From: Nymphaea colorata
Taxonomy: Eukaryota > Streptophyta > Magnoliopsida > Nymphaeales > Nymphaeaceae
Length of the DNA stretch: 64,000 nt
Assembly (NCBI RefSeq): GCF_008831285.2
Contig: NC_045144.1
Location: 22,337,716 to 22,401,715, forward strand
Direction of reading: 5' to 3'
Each line of letters opens with the position of its first letter. Positions within the stretch are counted from its first letter, which is position 1. Positions 1 through 11,563 of this stretch are shown piece after piece. The translations under genes and the position numbers were made by a program. The notes below the pieces were generated by a model that did no database searches, had not been told where the DNA came from, and worked only from the letters and a program-made list of their open reading frames with translations.

Positions 1-487
1 TTCATTTTCTCATCTTCATTTTCCCATGGCCAAAGGAGATAGCACTCAATCTCTTTTTAAAGACAAGAGGCTATGCTCAAGTACATTGGGAGCATGAAAA
101 GATGAGAGGATCTTTCATTTCATGATTGAATCATGTTTTCTTTTTTTATTGAATATAACATTGTCTTTCTTTCTTCATTTTCTCATCCTCATTTTCCATG
201 GCCAACGGAGATAACACTCAATCTCTTTTTAGAGACAAGCGGCTATGCTCAAGTGCACTGGGAGCATGAAAAGATGGAAGGATCTTTCATTTTAATCATG
301 TTCTTTCTTTTCATGCGTACATTCTTGTTGTTTTTCTTGCTTCCCCTTATTTTCCTGTCTTCCTTATTTCCCCATGGCCAAAGGAGATAGCTCTCAATCT
401 CTATTTTAGAGTCAAGAGGCTATACTCAAGTGCACCGGGGACATGAGAAGATGAGGTGGTATATCATTTCATAGTTACATCATGTCC
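1..487 (+). repeat. Three tandem units of about 174 bp
   Basis: The block CCATGGCCAA followed by GGAGATA..ACTCAATCTCT and ending in GAGCATGAAAAGATG occurs three times. The CCATGG landmarks lie at about 24, 195 and 372, so the period is about 172-176 bp. The two later copies of this repeat family (near 42125 and 46715) have the block once, so the triplication is local to this copy. Confidence 0.75.
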
Positions 488-1660
488 TCCCTCCTAATTG
501 AACATTGCTCTTTCCATCATCCTCTTTCTCTTTTTCATTCATTGAATGTTGTCTATATATTATCCATGCATAGTTGCTTGGTTTTCTACTTATATGTGAA
601 TGTATGGTGGGAATGAGAGTGTGGTTTGGGGACTCTCTATTTTCATATTAATTTTTGAGGTTGGGACTTGTTCAACCCGGATAAACCCTCACGAAAATGT
701 ACATGTTAATATGCATTTGCATGTCATTTTGCGCTAGTTTCCTTCTTAATCATTTCATTAGGAGCCCTAACGAGTGTCTTGTTATGTTCTTGTTTTCTTC
801 CATACCCAACGGTGGAAGAAATATATCCCTTACAACAAACTAAATAATAACATTCTCTATTTATATAAATCATATTTTCCAAAACATTTTCAAAAGGAAC
901 CTTCCAACATGGCCTTAGGGACATTGCTTAGACTCTTGCATGAGTCCAAGCTCCCCTCCGGCCCACATTGAACTAGAAGTTGATAATTTTAAGTTATTCT
1001 TTGATTTCTAATCTTGTGAAGGTCTGGATGTATACACATGTTATATACATCTATACCAACATGATGACCCCCCATCTTTTTCTCTCTATGCTTTCACTTT
1101 CCATTTTATAAATTTTTATATGTGCATGAATACGTATGTACATGTGCTTCATTTCCTCTCTTTCAAATATTTATTCCTCTTTTCAAGACAAATATCTTCT
1201 CTTATAAAATTTCTCATACCCATATATACATATGACATTTTTTTTTCCTCTAAAATCTCTCTTTCTCTTCAAATTTCATATATGTGTATATGTGATGGTA
1301 TGTACACATGTATGCATGTCTTTCTCTATCTCTCTCTTTTCTTTTCATAAGAGTGTTTTACCTCTTGTATTCTTTTTAACATTCTCCTCTCATGATATTT
1401 TTATTTACTAATTTCATTAAGACCACAAACCAAGTAATGACCCAACATTGGAGTCATGCTTGATGGTCTACAATCTCAATCCTCTTTCAAAAAATTTTCC
1501 TTCTTATATACAACACCAAAAAGCTTAGATGTATGTTGTGGTAGGAATGACTTTAGATGAATGTTGTGGTAGGAATGTTTTACATTCATATAGGATAAAT
1601 GCATCTATGCATTCTCACCCACTTTATTTCACTTATGATCACTGGCAAATGGGTCTGACC
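1..1660 (+). repeat. Old LTR-like repeat, first of three related copies
   Basis: Non-coding. Landmarks run in the same order here and in two later copies (about 42045-43677 and 46630-48523): a CCATGGCC block, a block ending in GAGCATGAAAAGATG, a stretch about CCCTTCACGAA and TGTACATGTTAA (here near 680-715), a stretch on GAGGCCTTGGAGACTT (here a diverged form near 910-935), and CTTGATGGTCTACAATCTCA (1458-1477). The two later copies are the LTRs of one element, so this is probably an older, diverged piece of the same LTR family cut by the window edge. No TG start, TSD or coding sequence is visible here. Confidence 0.6.
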
Positions 1661-3099
1661 TTAAATCTATGGAGGATCTTAGATCACCTCAGATCCGCCT
1701 TGAAACAAATTCCCCCTAGGCCTTAGATCCAAGGAAATCTCATCCACGATAGTTGAAATCCACAAGTTGTATGGGTTTTGCATATACTTTCAACATGGAT
1801 TTTATTTTTTTTTTTTTTGGGGGGGGGGTGGGGGGGTTCCAATTTGAAAAACATCCCCTATGATCAAACACAACATTAATGATCGATATGAAACATTGAA
1901 GAATCGATTTAAATTTAAATTCTTAAATTATTTAACATGAGTTATAAATTTTAAAACCCAACATTGAATGAACCGTATAATCGAATGTATTACTTAGTCA
2001 TGCGGGCACTACAGAGCTTCTAGTGTGATCGATCCACTCATCAGGATAAGTTTAAAAAGATAAAAGAATCATGATTGTATCACAAAGAACTGTGAGAAAT
2101 GCTCAAGAAGTTCTCTGTACTTGAGAAAGTGTAGAAATTAGGAGGCCAGAGCTGATCGGAAGCTTTTCAGATGTTACAGAGGAAGGAAAGAAGAGAACTT
2201 TAATGGAACTTACAGAGAGGTTTCCTTCTCTATAAAAGGGATTAATCAATCAACCGCAATCCAGGGCATGGAAGAAAGATAATGACTCTGGTTGGGCCCA
2301 TTTTTCGGTTCTGGCAATGTAGAAGAGCTTCATGACACCTTCTGGTGTGTCTCCCTTTCTCTCTCTCTCTTGCTCCTTTTCCTGATTTCTGCATTCAGAC
2401 ATTTCGAGTGTTTTTGTCCTCTTGTTTGTGGTCCTGTTCTACCGTATGCTCGTTTCAAGCAAGCCCAGATTTTGGAAAGCTTCTTCTTAGTCCATTAAGC
2501 GATTCGTGATCTTCGAACATGTCTATACATATTTTCCTTCTCATTCCTAGATAGCTCGGGCTGTTCTCATTTTCTGGTGATCCATTCCTCTAAATATTTT
2601 GCACAGAGCTGCTTTTCCATCTTGCTTACTCAGTTAACTTTACTGCCAAAAAAGAAAAGAAAAGGCAAAAAAAAAAGGCTATTCTCTGATGAGTTTTTAT
2701 TGCTTCAAGACTGCCTAGTTTTTATCCGATTGGAGATTTCTTGATGATGTGCCGTGTGTGCATTTTGGATTCAGGAAAAAATTCCTTTGCGGTTTAGCTT
2801 TCATTTTCTTGATTGGTTTGTTCTGATTATTAGCAGCAATATTCGAAAAGAAAAAGAAAAGGAATCTGAGACCCCTTTCTATTACAGTAAGAACTTTTGA
2901 TCATGCTTGTGATTGGAATGATATTCCTTGTTATTCTGGCCCCCCATTTTGAGTTCTATCTTCTGTGACATATAATCTACAGGGGCATAGTTTGGGCATT
3001 TTGTACGTGTGGCACAAGTATTTAAGGTGGCATATCACATACATGATGCAGGTCATTCGTTCTATTAAGAGGGAAATTTGAAGTGTGAGAATGATACAA
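1661..3099. other. Intergenic stretch, no gene seen
   Basis: AT-rich sequence with short open frames only and no recognisable protein similarity. It holds a T run followed directly by a G run at 1805-1837, a CT-rich tract near 2345-2375, and A-rich and G-rich short tracts. I see no RNA gene. Confidence 0.6.
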
Positions 3100-3104
3100 G
3101 TATT

Positions 3105-3611
3105 TGAGAAAGAAAGAGGAAGAGAAAGAAAATTTAACGTGGTTCAGAAAAAGTTCTACTCCATGATCTCAGCCCTTGAATTTTCTCAATGGACTTGTTC
3201 CCTTTCATATGGGGTTCATATAGATTGTACAAATGAATTTGAATACAATGCACACGCCATTTTCTGTACTCCTTTCCCTCCTTTCCATTTACAACTTTGA
3301 TTCCCTAAATCTTTCTCATGTTGAACCCGACAAATCTTCTTTCCATTGTCATCATCTTCATCCCTTGCTCTTAATAACATGGGGACATTGTTAGCTGGAG
3401 AAAATGATGGTTTCTCTTGTGTGTGAGAAATGGAGGGCGTCAGTTTCTCTTGTGCTTGAGCTGGTACCTTAACAATGGAAAGATTGACAGCTGGCATCAG
3501 TGTTGATGAGCTGGTGGGTGAGAGGAGGACATCGGTTGCTAATGAGCTGGTGCGTGAGAAATGGAAAGAGCTGAATCCTCCTTTTGTGCGTCCTCCCTTC
3601 GTGCGTTATCA
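3105..3611 (-). repeat. 3' LTR of the minus-strand copia element
   Basis: 507 bp, beginning TGAGAAAG and ending GTTATCA on the plus strand, so TG..CA on the minus strand. It is preceded by TSD GTATT and followed by the polypurine tract. It shares long blocks with 7352-7834, such as GATCTCAGCCCTTGAATTTT and TTTATATAGATTGTACAAAT-like sequence. Confidence 0.93.
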
Positions 3612-3629
3612 TTCCCCCTCAACTGAAGG
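3612..3629 (-). promoter_or_regulatory. Polypurine tract of the minus-strand copia element
   Basis: Read on the minus strand this is CCTTCAGTTGAGGGGGAA, directly 5' of the 3' LTR. The TTGAGGGGGA core is the usual form of the plus-strand priming tract in plant Ty1/copia elements. Confidence 0.9.
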
Positions 3630-4204
3630 TAAGTGGCTGATGAACTCCTAGATGCTGAATGAGGAAGTGGAGACGATGTTGTGGCAGCGGCTTAGTGAAG
3701 AGATCAGCGAGCTGGACTTTGGTTGTAACAAATTGAGTCTCCATGCTTCCGAACGCTACTTGCTCACAAACAAAATGATAATCAATCTCTAAATGTTTCA
3801 TGTGAGAATGAAAGGCAGGTTTGATGATAGTATTAGGGCAGAAATATTATCGCATACAAGAATTGGGGCTTTAGAGAGATAGACACGAATGTCTTGAAGA
3901 ATAAATGTAATCCATTTAATGTCTGCAGCAGCTCCAGCAAGTGTACGATACTCTGCCTCACACGATGAGCGAGCCACCGTTGGTTGCTTCTTAGAACTCC
4001 AAGAGATACAATTTGACCAAGAAATGTACAATATCCAGACGTGGAGCATCTTGTAGTAGGACAGCCAGCCCAGTTGGCGTTAGAAAAAGCTCTTAATGTC
4101 AGATTGGATTTTGAAAATTGAATTCCATATGTCAAGTGCCTCTTCGATAAATACACTTTAAGAGCTGAAAGTGTTTCACTGTTGGTGTATGCATGAATTA
4201 ACAT
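3619..4204 (-). pseudogene. Ty1/copia RNase H remnant
   Basis: Three overlapping minus-strand frames together make the copia RNase H region. The first (down to about 4050) has the NANWAGCPTTRCSTSGYC block, the second (4049-3798) has SSKKQPTVARSSCEAEYRTL, and the third (3801-3619) has the HLEIDYHFV and LADLFTKPLP motifs. At least two frameshifts separate them. The first acidic residue of the usual SDADWAG motif is Asn here (SNANWAG), which would itself damage catalysis. Confidence 0.92.
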
Positions 4205-5060
4205 GCGTAATTGATGGCATAAGTGAGATCCGGTCTAGTAAGGGTGAGACATTGAAGAGCTCTTGCAAGACTGCGATATTCTTTCAGATCAGAGTATGAT
4301 TGATCTTGAGCATCGTCAGATTTAGGATGAACTGAAATGAGTTTGCTCGTAGTGTTACACATTTGCATATGTGCTTGAAAGAGAATGTCAAGAGCATATT
4401 TGGACTGATGCATAAATAAGCCCGATGAAGTCCGATCAACTTGAATCCCCATGAAATATTTCAGATCCCCAAGATCTGTCATAGCAAACTGTTGGTTGAC
4501 GGTTGCAAGAAAGGATGTCATAAGAGTTTCCTGTAAGAATGATGTAATCAACATACAATAGTAAAATGGTGACTGTTTTGCCGTGTCGTCGAATAAAGAG
4601 AGAGGGGTAGTGATGCTAGCAACAAATTCCATAGAACATAAGAACTGAGCAATCTCTCATACCACACCCTAGGAGCTTGTTTCAATCCATAGAGAGCTTG
4701 ATTTAGGCAACATACATGATGTGGCTTGGATGGATCTTTAAAGCCGGGAGGTTGCTCAATATATACTAGCTCTTGGAGAAAACCATTAAGAAATGCATTT
4801 TTGACGTCTAATTGTTTGAGAGGCCAATCAAATGCAAGTGCTAGACTCAGTACGAGCCGTATAGTAGCAATACCATAGGTGAGAAAGTTTCCAGAAAATC
4901 CAGACCTTGGATTTGCGTGTATCCTTATGCTACAAGATGCACCTTGAGTCTTTCAAGCTGCCCATCTCCTTTTAGTTTAGTTTAGAAGACCCAACGGCTA
5001 CCGATCACATGCATGTCTGAAGTATGAGGCACAAGATTCCAAGTGTGATTAGCCTGTAAA
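4198..5060 (-). pseudogene. Ty1/copia reverse transcriptase remnant
   Basis: On the minus strand, 5060-4640 gives a broken RT N-terminus, including QLDVKNAFLNGFLQELVY and QALYGLKQAPRVWY. The frame at 4632-4198 carries the C-terminal part (LGDLKYFMGIQV, LTLTRPDLTYAIN). The YVDD catalytic box is not intact. The frame changes there and reads YYCMLITSF. Several stops and frameshifts are present. It would have copied the element's RNA; it cannot now. Confidence 0.92.
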
Positions 5061-5326
5061 GCAGTTATTTCATCTTTCATAGCTTGATGCCAACCCGGGT
5101 GTTTGAGAGCAAGGGAAAGTGGGACAGGTCTTTAGGAATGGATGTGGTAGTGTGGGCATACTTGGGATAGGTTTGATAACTCCGGCTTTGGAATGAGTGA
5201 TCATTGGATGAGTGGATGACAAGGAGGATGTTGATGGCAATGAGCTAGGTTGGTCAACTAAGGGAGTGTTTGGTATGACTATGGGTATTGGGTTTTCTAT
5301 AGTAAATGGATCTTCAATATTATGAT

Positions 5327-6122
5327 TTATGCTAGGCGTTGGGACTCTAGATGATGGTCTTTGAATGAGTCTGAAAAGGAGACAAAATCGGCATTAGTAG
5401 TGATGATCCTAGGGTTTGACATGGCAGGGAAAAATTGCTTCATCGAAAACAACATGTAGAGATCTGTATACCCTTCTAGTGGGAGGATAAAGGCATCTAT
5501 ACCCCTTATGGTGAAGGAAGACGATTGATGAGCCATACAACAATAGAAAATGCCTCGACCCAAAATTGAGCTGGAAGATTGCTATGAAATAACATAGTAA
5601 GCTCCAATTTTGTGACAGATCTATGCTTGCGCTCTACCACTCCATTTTGCTCAGGTGTCTTAGGGCAAGACCTTTTATGTTTGATACCATTTTCTTTTAA
5701 GTAGTCTAGGAGGGCCGTACTATTAAACTCTTCTCCTTCATCACTTTGAAATTTTTTATTTTGGCATCAAACTGAGTTTGGATCATTTTGTGAAACTCAA
5801 GGAATTTGGCAAAAAAATTAGATTTCTATTTTAGAGGATATATCCAAGAGTATCTAGAAAATTGATCCACAAATAAGGCATAAAATTTGATATTCTAACA
5901 CGAAGAAATAGGAGCAGGTCCTCATAAATCACAATGAACCGTAGCAAATAAAGAGTCACAATCATCATCAATAGAAATAAACAAAAGCCTGCATGCCTTC
6001 CTCATCTGACAACTAGCACAAATAAAAGATTTGGACAAATTACTTGTCATAGTAACCAACTTATTCATAGCCATAAAATCTAATATTTTATGAAGTGGAT
6101 GGCCAAGTCGTCCATGCCACAC
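5327..6122 (-). pseudogene. Ty1/copia integrase remnant
   Basis: The frame at 6122-5922 starts with the integrase zinc-finger block WHGRLGHP and the CASC pair. Further on, minus-strand 5690-5620 reads TPEQNGVVERKHR, which holds the catalytic Glu, followed by the NLPAQFWVEA region near 5600-5570. The central part with the two catalytic Asp residues is broken by stops. It was part of a single gag-pol polyprotein together with the neighbouring fragments. Confidence 0.9.
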
Positions 6123-6137
6123 TTCAAAGGGAGCTGA

Positions 6138-6728
6138 TCAGAATCTTGTTGAGAAGAACACAGTCTTTGGTTTTGTCTTGAATGCATATAAGTTGCCTTC
6201 TCTAGATCCAGTCGCAATCACCTCATTGGTGTCCTTGTCCTTAATAGAGAAGTAATTATAAGAGAATTCAAACACATAGGGCATAGAAGAAGTAAGTTGG
6301 CTGACAGAGATAAGATTCTTCTTAATATCGGGCACAACAAGAACATTGTCTAGAGGTATTGTGCGATTGCCCACATGAATATCAGTAGTACCAATATGTA
6401 TAATATCAAGATGTTGACCATTTCCTACCATAATTTTTTTAGTTACATTATAGGGAATGCAACTCTTAAATCTACCTAGATCATCAGTCACATGAGAGCT
6501 TGCTCCGGTATCAAGAAACCAGTCTTGATCAGTTGGGTCAGAGACTTTCATAGTAGCAAAGGCTTGGGGCGTATCACGAGGCTGATATGGTTGATCAAAT
6601 CTGTGATAGCATTTGAAGGCACTATGATTATTTAATCCACAAATCTGACATGATACCTTTGATTGGTGGACTCTCCATTGGTCGGCCCTTGCGTATTTCG
6701 AGTCTGAATTGCCAGATTGAACCCACAT
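6138..6728 (-). pseudogene. Ty1/copia nucleocapsid and protease remnant
   Basis: A 196-codon minus-strand frame. Residues about 28-41 form a zinc knuckle (CQICGLNNHSAFKC, CX2CX4HX4C). WFLDTGASSHVT near residue 70 is the aspartic-protease active site with DTGA. VPDIKKNLISVSQL follows, the junction toward the integrase. This is the best-kept part of the element. It is out of frame with the gag piece upstream and ends just before the integrase zinc finger. Confidence 0.93.
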
Positions 6729-6766
6729 CCCTTAGAATTCAATCGAGTGTTGGTATTGTTGTTCAG

Positions 6767-7093
6767 CTAGTCATTGTTGTAGCGTTTTTTGTTGTTTTGG
6801 TTGTTCGACTGCCGTGCGAGAAAGGCCATTTGACTATTTAGTCTAGTCTCTCCTGCATGTAGATCTTTGATTGTTTCATGCCTTTGGAGTAAGGATACAA
6901 CATCGAAGTAAGCTGGTGTGGGAATCAACCCATCGACGAATCCAAACAAATCTTGATTCTCTATGAGTCCAAGAATTTGTGTTTTCCACAACAAGAAATT
7001 CTTGTGTGACAGCTTGACAGAAACAAAATTAGCCACATTCATGGTGGATGGATAGGGGTATTTAGCTGCCGAATTTGTTGTGGATGTCGACAT
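6767..7093 (-). pseudogene. Ty1/copia gag remnant with internal deletion
   Basis: The first ATG of the frame is at 7093. The N-terminus has the copia gag signature VKLSHKNFLLWKTQILGLI, followed by DLFGFVDG. It then jumps to a piece typical of the end of gag (LLQRHETIKDLHAGETRLN). The middle of the gag domain, normally well over 100 residues, is missing, so an internal deletion is likely. The frame is lost shortly before the zinc knuckle. Confidence 0.88.
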
Positions 7094-7331
7094 GTTGGAG
7101 ACCTGTGACACTTGTAAATTTTATATCTCTTCATAGGGTTGTCAAAAAAATCTGTAAATTTGTCCAAAAATACTAGACACTTGCCTGAATCCAAGGCCAC
7201 CTAGCTGGACCTGTGAATCGCCTCCAGTCATTCTGGTGAGTTTGCAGCTGCGGCACTTGTAAAATGCCGACTTCTCGCAATTTGAGACACCCTCCAGCGT
7301 CCAAAACCAATCTGCCGGTGAAAGCTTTTAC

Positions 7332-7351
7332 AGCTCCGATACCTGATACCA
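7332..7351 (-). promoter_or_regulatory. Primer-binding site of the minus-strand copia element
   Basis: On the minus strand this reads TGGTATCAGGTATCGGAGCT, immediately 3' of the 5' LTR. The first nine bases match the usual initiator-methionine tRNA site TGGTATCAGAGC; later bases differ. Confidence 0.85.
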
Positions 7352-7834
7352 TGAGAAAGAAAATGTGGTTCGGAATAGTCCTACTCCACGATCTCAGCCC
7401 TTGAATTTTCTGAATGGACTGGTTCTCTTTCATATGGGGTTTATATAGATTGTACAAATGAATTTGAATTCAATGCATACCATTTTGTGTGCTCCTTGTC
7501 CTCCTTTCCATTTACAATTTTGATTCCCTAAATCTTTCTCTCGTTGAACCCGACAGATCTTCTTTCCATTGTCATCATCGTTATCCCTTGTTCTTAATAA
7601 CGTGGGGACATTGTAGCTAGAGAAACTGACAGTTTCTCTTGTGTGTGAGAAATGGAGGGCATCAGTTTCTCTTGTGCGTGAGATAGTGCCTTAACAATGG
7701 AAAGATTGAGAGCTGGCATCGGTTGTTGATGAGCTGGTGGGTGAGAGGAGGACATCGGTTGCTGATGAGCTGGTGTGTGAGAAATGGAAAGAGCTGAATC
7801 CTTCTTTCGTGCATCCTCCCTTCGTGCATTATCA
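7352..7834 (-). repeat. 5' LTR of the minus-strand copia element
   Basis: 483 bp, TG..CA, flanked on the right by TSD GTATT (7835-7839) and on the left by the primer-binding site. It matches 3105-3611 apart from many substitutions and a short purine-rich insertion near the start of the other copy. Confidence 0.93.
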
Positions 7835-8149
7835 GTATTCTAGGGAAAGTTGCGCAGGAGGAGGGCCCCTGCTTTTATTAAAAAAAGTGAATATCTACAA
7901 CAAAATAATCGAGGCACCCAGCATTGCTTTTTGCCTTTTTTTCGAGCCAAAGTTATTAGACATCACCCTAGCTCTTGATCTTCTTCTATTTGAATAAAAG
8001 ATCATCTGGTAATTATGTATTTAATGTTCCATGAAAAAAAAAAATGGCTCTGCTCCTGCAATTGAGCAAAGAAAACTTAAAAAAAAAGGAAAAAACAGAG
8101 GATCACATTGTCCCGAGCTTTGTGAGTAACTTACTCTGTTCCTTGGTTG

Positions 8150-9600
8150 GGTCCTCTGCTAAAGCTTCTCCACCCACTCCCCTCCTCTTCCTACAACAAC
8201 TATCACAAATTCCTTAGCAACTGAAGACCTGGTGACTCTTTTCTGATTGAATCTGCCCACCACCCAACACCAAAGTGCTTGCATCACTTTTGGAGCTCAG
8301 GAAAAGGTGCTGCTTGGATTCCTCTTTCCTACAACATTAAGATAGCATCTATTCACTAACTCAATTCCCCAATTTTTATCCTATCTTGCATGGTCATCCT
8401 ACCTGCTCATGCCAAATATAGAGACTAAGCTTCTCTAGCTGGTGCAGCACTATACTAGACTTTCTTTTTCCAATGGTAGAAGGGAAATCTGGTTCTATCA
8501 CTTGCCATAGATCTCCACCCTTCAATTGCATATTGGATTTGTCTGTCTAAATGATTTTATCAATTTCATCTGTGAATATCAGATTCGCCATGGCAGTGTG
8601 GAGCCTAGGTAAGTTAAGTTGCTGTACGAAGTGGCATCGAGCATCTCTGTCATGGTAAGATACTTCCGATTCATCCAGCTGCCATACACCTCACCATTCC
8701 ACTCATTGAAAAGAATGCTACCTTGTCAGTTATCAATCCAGAATTTGACCTTACAACCATCACCACGCTTCCACTGTACACTATCCCCTTCCTAGGTTTG
8801 CGAAGAGTCCACAGGCTGCAATCCCTCCCCAAATATCTCTTATGTGACCACTCATGAAGTAAGATTTCTTGGTTCATGATTGAACAAATCTGGTCAGCTA
8901 GAAGGCTCCTATTGAGTTCTTACAGTGGTTTGATTCCCATGCCTCCTCTATTCCTGCATATGATGGACCAAGAGACAAGGTGTCCCTCTGAGCTATCCTG
9001 CTCATGTCCCCACAAAAAATGAGCCATCTCCTTTTCAATGTTCTTAATGATTGGCTCCCTTTACCAGCTTGTACACCATCATCCATAGGTGATGATAAAT
9101 GTGATGTTATATTTGATTAAGCTTAGCCCACCAGCTAAGCCAGCAACTTCATCTTCCATGTAGACATTCTACTTCCTCCTTCAAGAGGAGCCGATCATGG
9201 TAAGGTTCAGTGAGATTACCTGCAAAAATAAGGATACCAAGATAGTCCAAATAGAGCCTCTAACCTACTAAGGTTCCGTTCCTCAACATGGAAAGGGTAG
9301 AAGCCTGGTTTGGCATCATTGACAACAAGACCAACTCTCCTTTCCATGTCACCTAGAAATTTTCTAATACCTTGCAAGGGCTTGAATGTGGCAGAGCTAA
9401 ACACCGAACATCATCTGTGAAGAGGAGTGAACTGATCCTTGGAAGTTAACGAGAAATAACTGGGGGACACGTCAGCTTATTGATGACCCTCGCTTGAAAT
9501 CCTTTTGAGAATATGTCCATAACAATGATGACGAGGTATGGAGGCAATGGGTCTCCTTGTCTGAGCCCCTCTTACTTGGAAAGTAGCTACCTTACACACC
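8150..9600 (-). pseudogene. LINE (non-LTR) reverse transcriptase fragment
   Basis: Minus-strand translation in changing frames gives RGLRQGDPLPPYL-like sequence near 9575-9535 and the catalytic region as FTDDV near 9425 (FADD in active elements). It continues into the RT C-terminal and zf-RVT-type part, including the 9086-8898 and 8877-8671 frames (SLRTLK near 9045, RYLGRDCSLWTLRKPRKG near 8830-8775). There are many stops and frameshifts. The endonuclease and the 5' half are absent, as in a 5'-truncated copy. No poly-A tail or TSD was identified. Confidence 0.75.
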
Positions 9601-9849
9601 ATTGACATGCATCGTTCCTGAAATCCAAGGAATGGCTGCTCACCGCACCAAGTATGTTCCCTTGATTAAGTGGAATAAGGAACACCCAGGGAGGCCTTTT
9701 GATGCCAATCGGTGGGTTAAATTTCAGACCTTAAGGGAAGCAGAATGCTGGGGCATTAGTAGTGTGTTACATATTGATGTGCAACACATTATTTTGACAG
9801 ATGCATTTACGTGCTGTAAATGCAATGCAAACTAAGGTGGAAAGACTAT

Positions 9850-10220
9850 TCTCATTCAGCAACAATTCCTTCTCAGCCACTTACACGTTGAGGACAAGGT
9901 GTTTTTCAAAGGGGGAAGTAAAAGTTAGTTACCAAAAATGGCATCACGGCTTGAGTCCATTGGACTGACCTGATAACCTCCATAAATAGGGTTGGAAGGC
10001 CAGAACGCGGGGGGGGGGGGGGGGCAGCTTTGAGAGTGTCTTACCTTTGGGAGGAAGAAGCCCTGATCTGGGATTAGGGTGTGTGTGTGTGTGCTTGTCA
10101 TCTTAGGGTTTCCTTGTAAAGAGTTGGTGAGTTAGCAGGGGGCTAACGCACTCCTATCTCACAATTCTTTTGTAGTCGTTCACCAGCAACCACAGCTTCA
10201 CAAAATGGAATCTTGTACGA
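9850..10220 (+). mobile_element. Possible 3' end and LTR of an LTR retrotransposon
   Basis: Near 9880-9925 a frame reads LHVEDKVFFKGGSK, like the C-terminus of some Ty3/gypsy polyproteins. It overlaps the purine tract CAAAGGGGGAAGTAA (9909-9923). Downstream are a TATA-like CATAAATAG (about 9982), a 16-18-base G run (about 10009-10024) and a GT-rich stretch. No LTR partner or TSD was found, so this is tentative. Confidence 0.35.
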
Positions 10221-11563
10221 AGAGAAGTTATGAAACACTTCCTAGACATTACGGATCATCGCTTTGTGATCAGAAAACGGTCTTGGGATGGACTTCACAG
10301 ATAGCTACCCATCACACTGATTAATCCACTGGGAATTGACCAACACCCAATCGATTTGCAATACACCAATCAGAATGACGTGGCATTCACAAAGCGCTTT
10401 CAATCATGTGACAAATTTCATTTTAACATATATTAAGATTGCAGGAGCTAAGACAAGTTTCTTCGTTTCTTCCTTTTTTCTCCCCTTGTTGTCCTTGCTT
10501 TTCTAGAGTACATGCATGAGACAATCCACCTTAATTTTGTTTGCTTCCCCTATAATTTTGCAGACACTTGAAAATTTTAAATGCATAAGACCTTATTAAG
10601 TGTGCACGAGAGATTAGACCACTTACCGTGTCATGTTGATAACATGGGAAGGCATGTTCTTACTAGTTTTGTTAAAAGGCATTTTCATAATTTTACGGTA
10701 AGTGTTTTCTCTGTTGTATCCCACTTTGGTCCTTATAAGAAGCCTACCATTCTTTAGCCCATAACACATGGTCCTTGTTGGGGCCATAACATCTAACCTG
10801 TTGTGATAACATTCTTGTGTTTCTCTTTGTTTCAATTTTTTTTAAAAGAAACACACATCGTTTCTGACTTTTTATCTTTAGTCGAATGCACCTCTCACAC
10901 TAGAGTCGACCTTGGTAGGAATTGTCATGTTGCATTAATGGCAAATTTTATTTATCTTGAACTTTATTTTTCCTTCATCAAACATGGCTCATTTTTCTCA
11001 AAATTTTATTTTTTGCCAACAAACACTGTTCAAAAACAGATTAAACTCTTTTTCTTTTAGGCAATAAAAGGACTTTGAGACGAGGTCATAGGTTCAGTTT
11101 AGTTATGTGTTAGTCGTTTAAAAATTAATGTTAGTTGTTTAAAAATTAAGCAAATGTTTTATATGATTGAAAAGGATGGCTCCTCCCAATGGTAATTAAA
11201 AACAAAAGAGAAAAAGTTACCGCCTGCATGCCAAGTAAACTTTTAAAACGCTGCCTGATCTGCAGCGCGAAGTTGGAATTGAGTCAACTGTCAAGTCTCA
11301 TCTCGGTGTCGTGTGGCGGGTTTTTTTTTCTTTTCTCCATTTATCTCTACAGATCTAGGCCTTGCAATGGCTCTCTTGCAGTTTTTCCTTTTTTTTTTAA
11401 TTGGATCATCCTCATGCAGTCTATTGGACCTTGTTTGCTGATCACTGCTTCCAACCATCCAAATTTGCAATTTCGTAGGTATTTGGGGCAACTTTTCAGA
11501 AGCATCTTTGGGTGCACCTGAAACAGAGGATTTCTCCAACTGATTTCATTTGTGGAGAGGAAG
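10221..11563. other. Upstream region of the TNL relic, no gene seen
   Basis: Only short open frames without recognisable similarity. It may contain the former promoter of the TNL gene starting at 11564. I see no TATA box that I would assign with confidence. Confidence 0.5.

Larger units (their letters stand above)
3105..7834 (-). mobile_element. Ty1/copia LTR retrotransposon, full-length but decayed
   Basis: A complete outline on the minus strand. The LTRs are 3105-3611 (3' LTR) and 7352-7834 (5' LTR). The five bases GTATT lie immediately outside both ends (3100-3104 and 7835-7839), an exact TSD. The tRNA-iMet-type primer-binding site abuts the 5' LTR and a purine tract abuts the 3' LTR. Between them the domains follow copia order: gag, zinc knuckle, protease, integrase, reverse transcriptase, RNase H. 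Integrase before RT defines Ty1/copia rather than Ty3/gypsy. The frame is broken many times, and gag has lost its middle, so the element is dead. The LTRs differ at many positions and in length (507 against 483 bp), so the insertion is old. Confidence 0.95.

Noticed and set aside
9602-9835. 77-codon open frame between the LINE fragment and the G run
   Set aside because: No recognisable family and no context. It could be retroelement debris, so no function is assigned.
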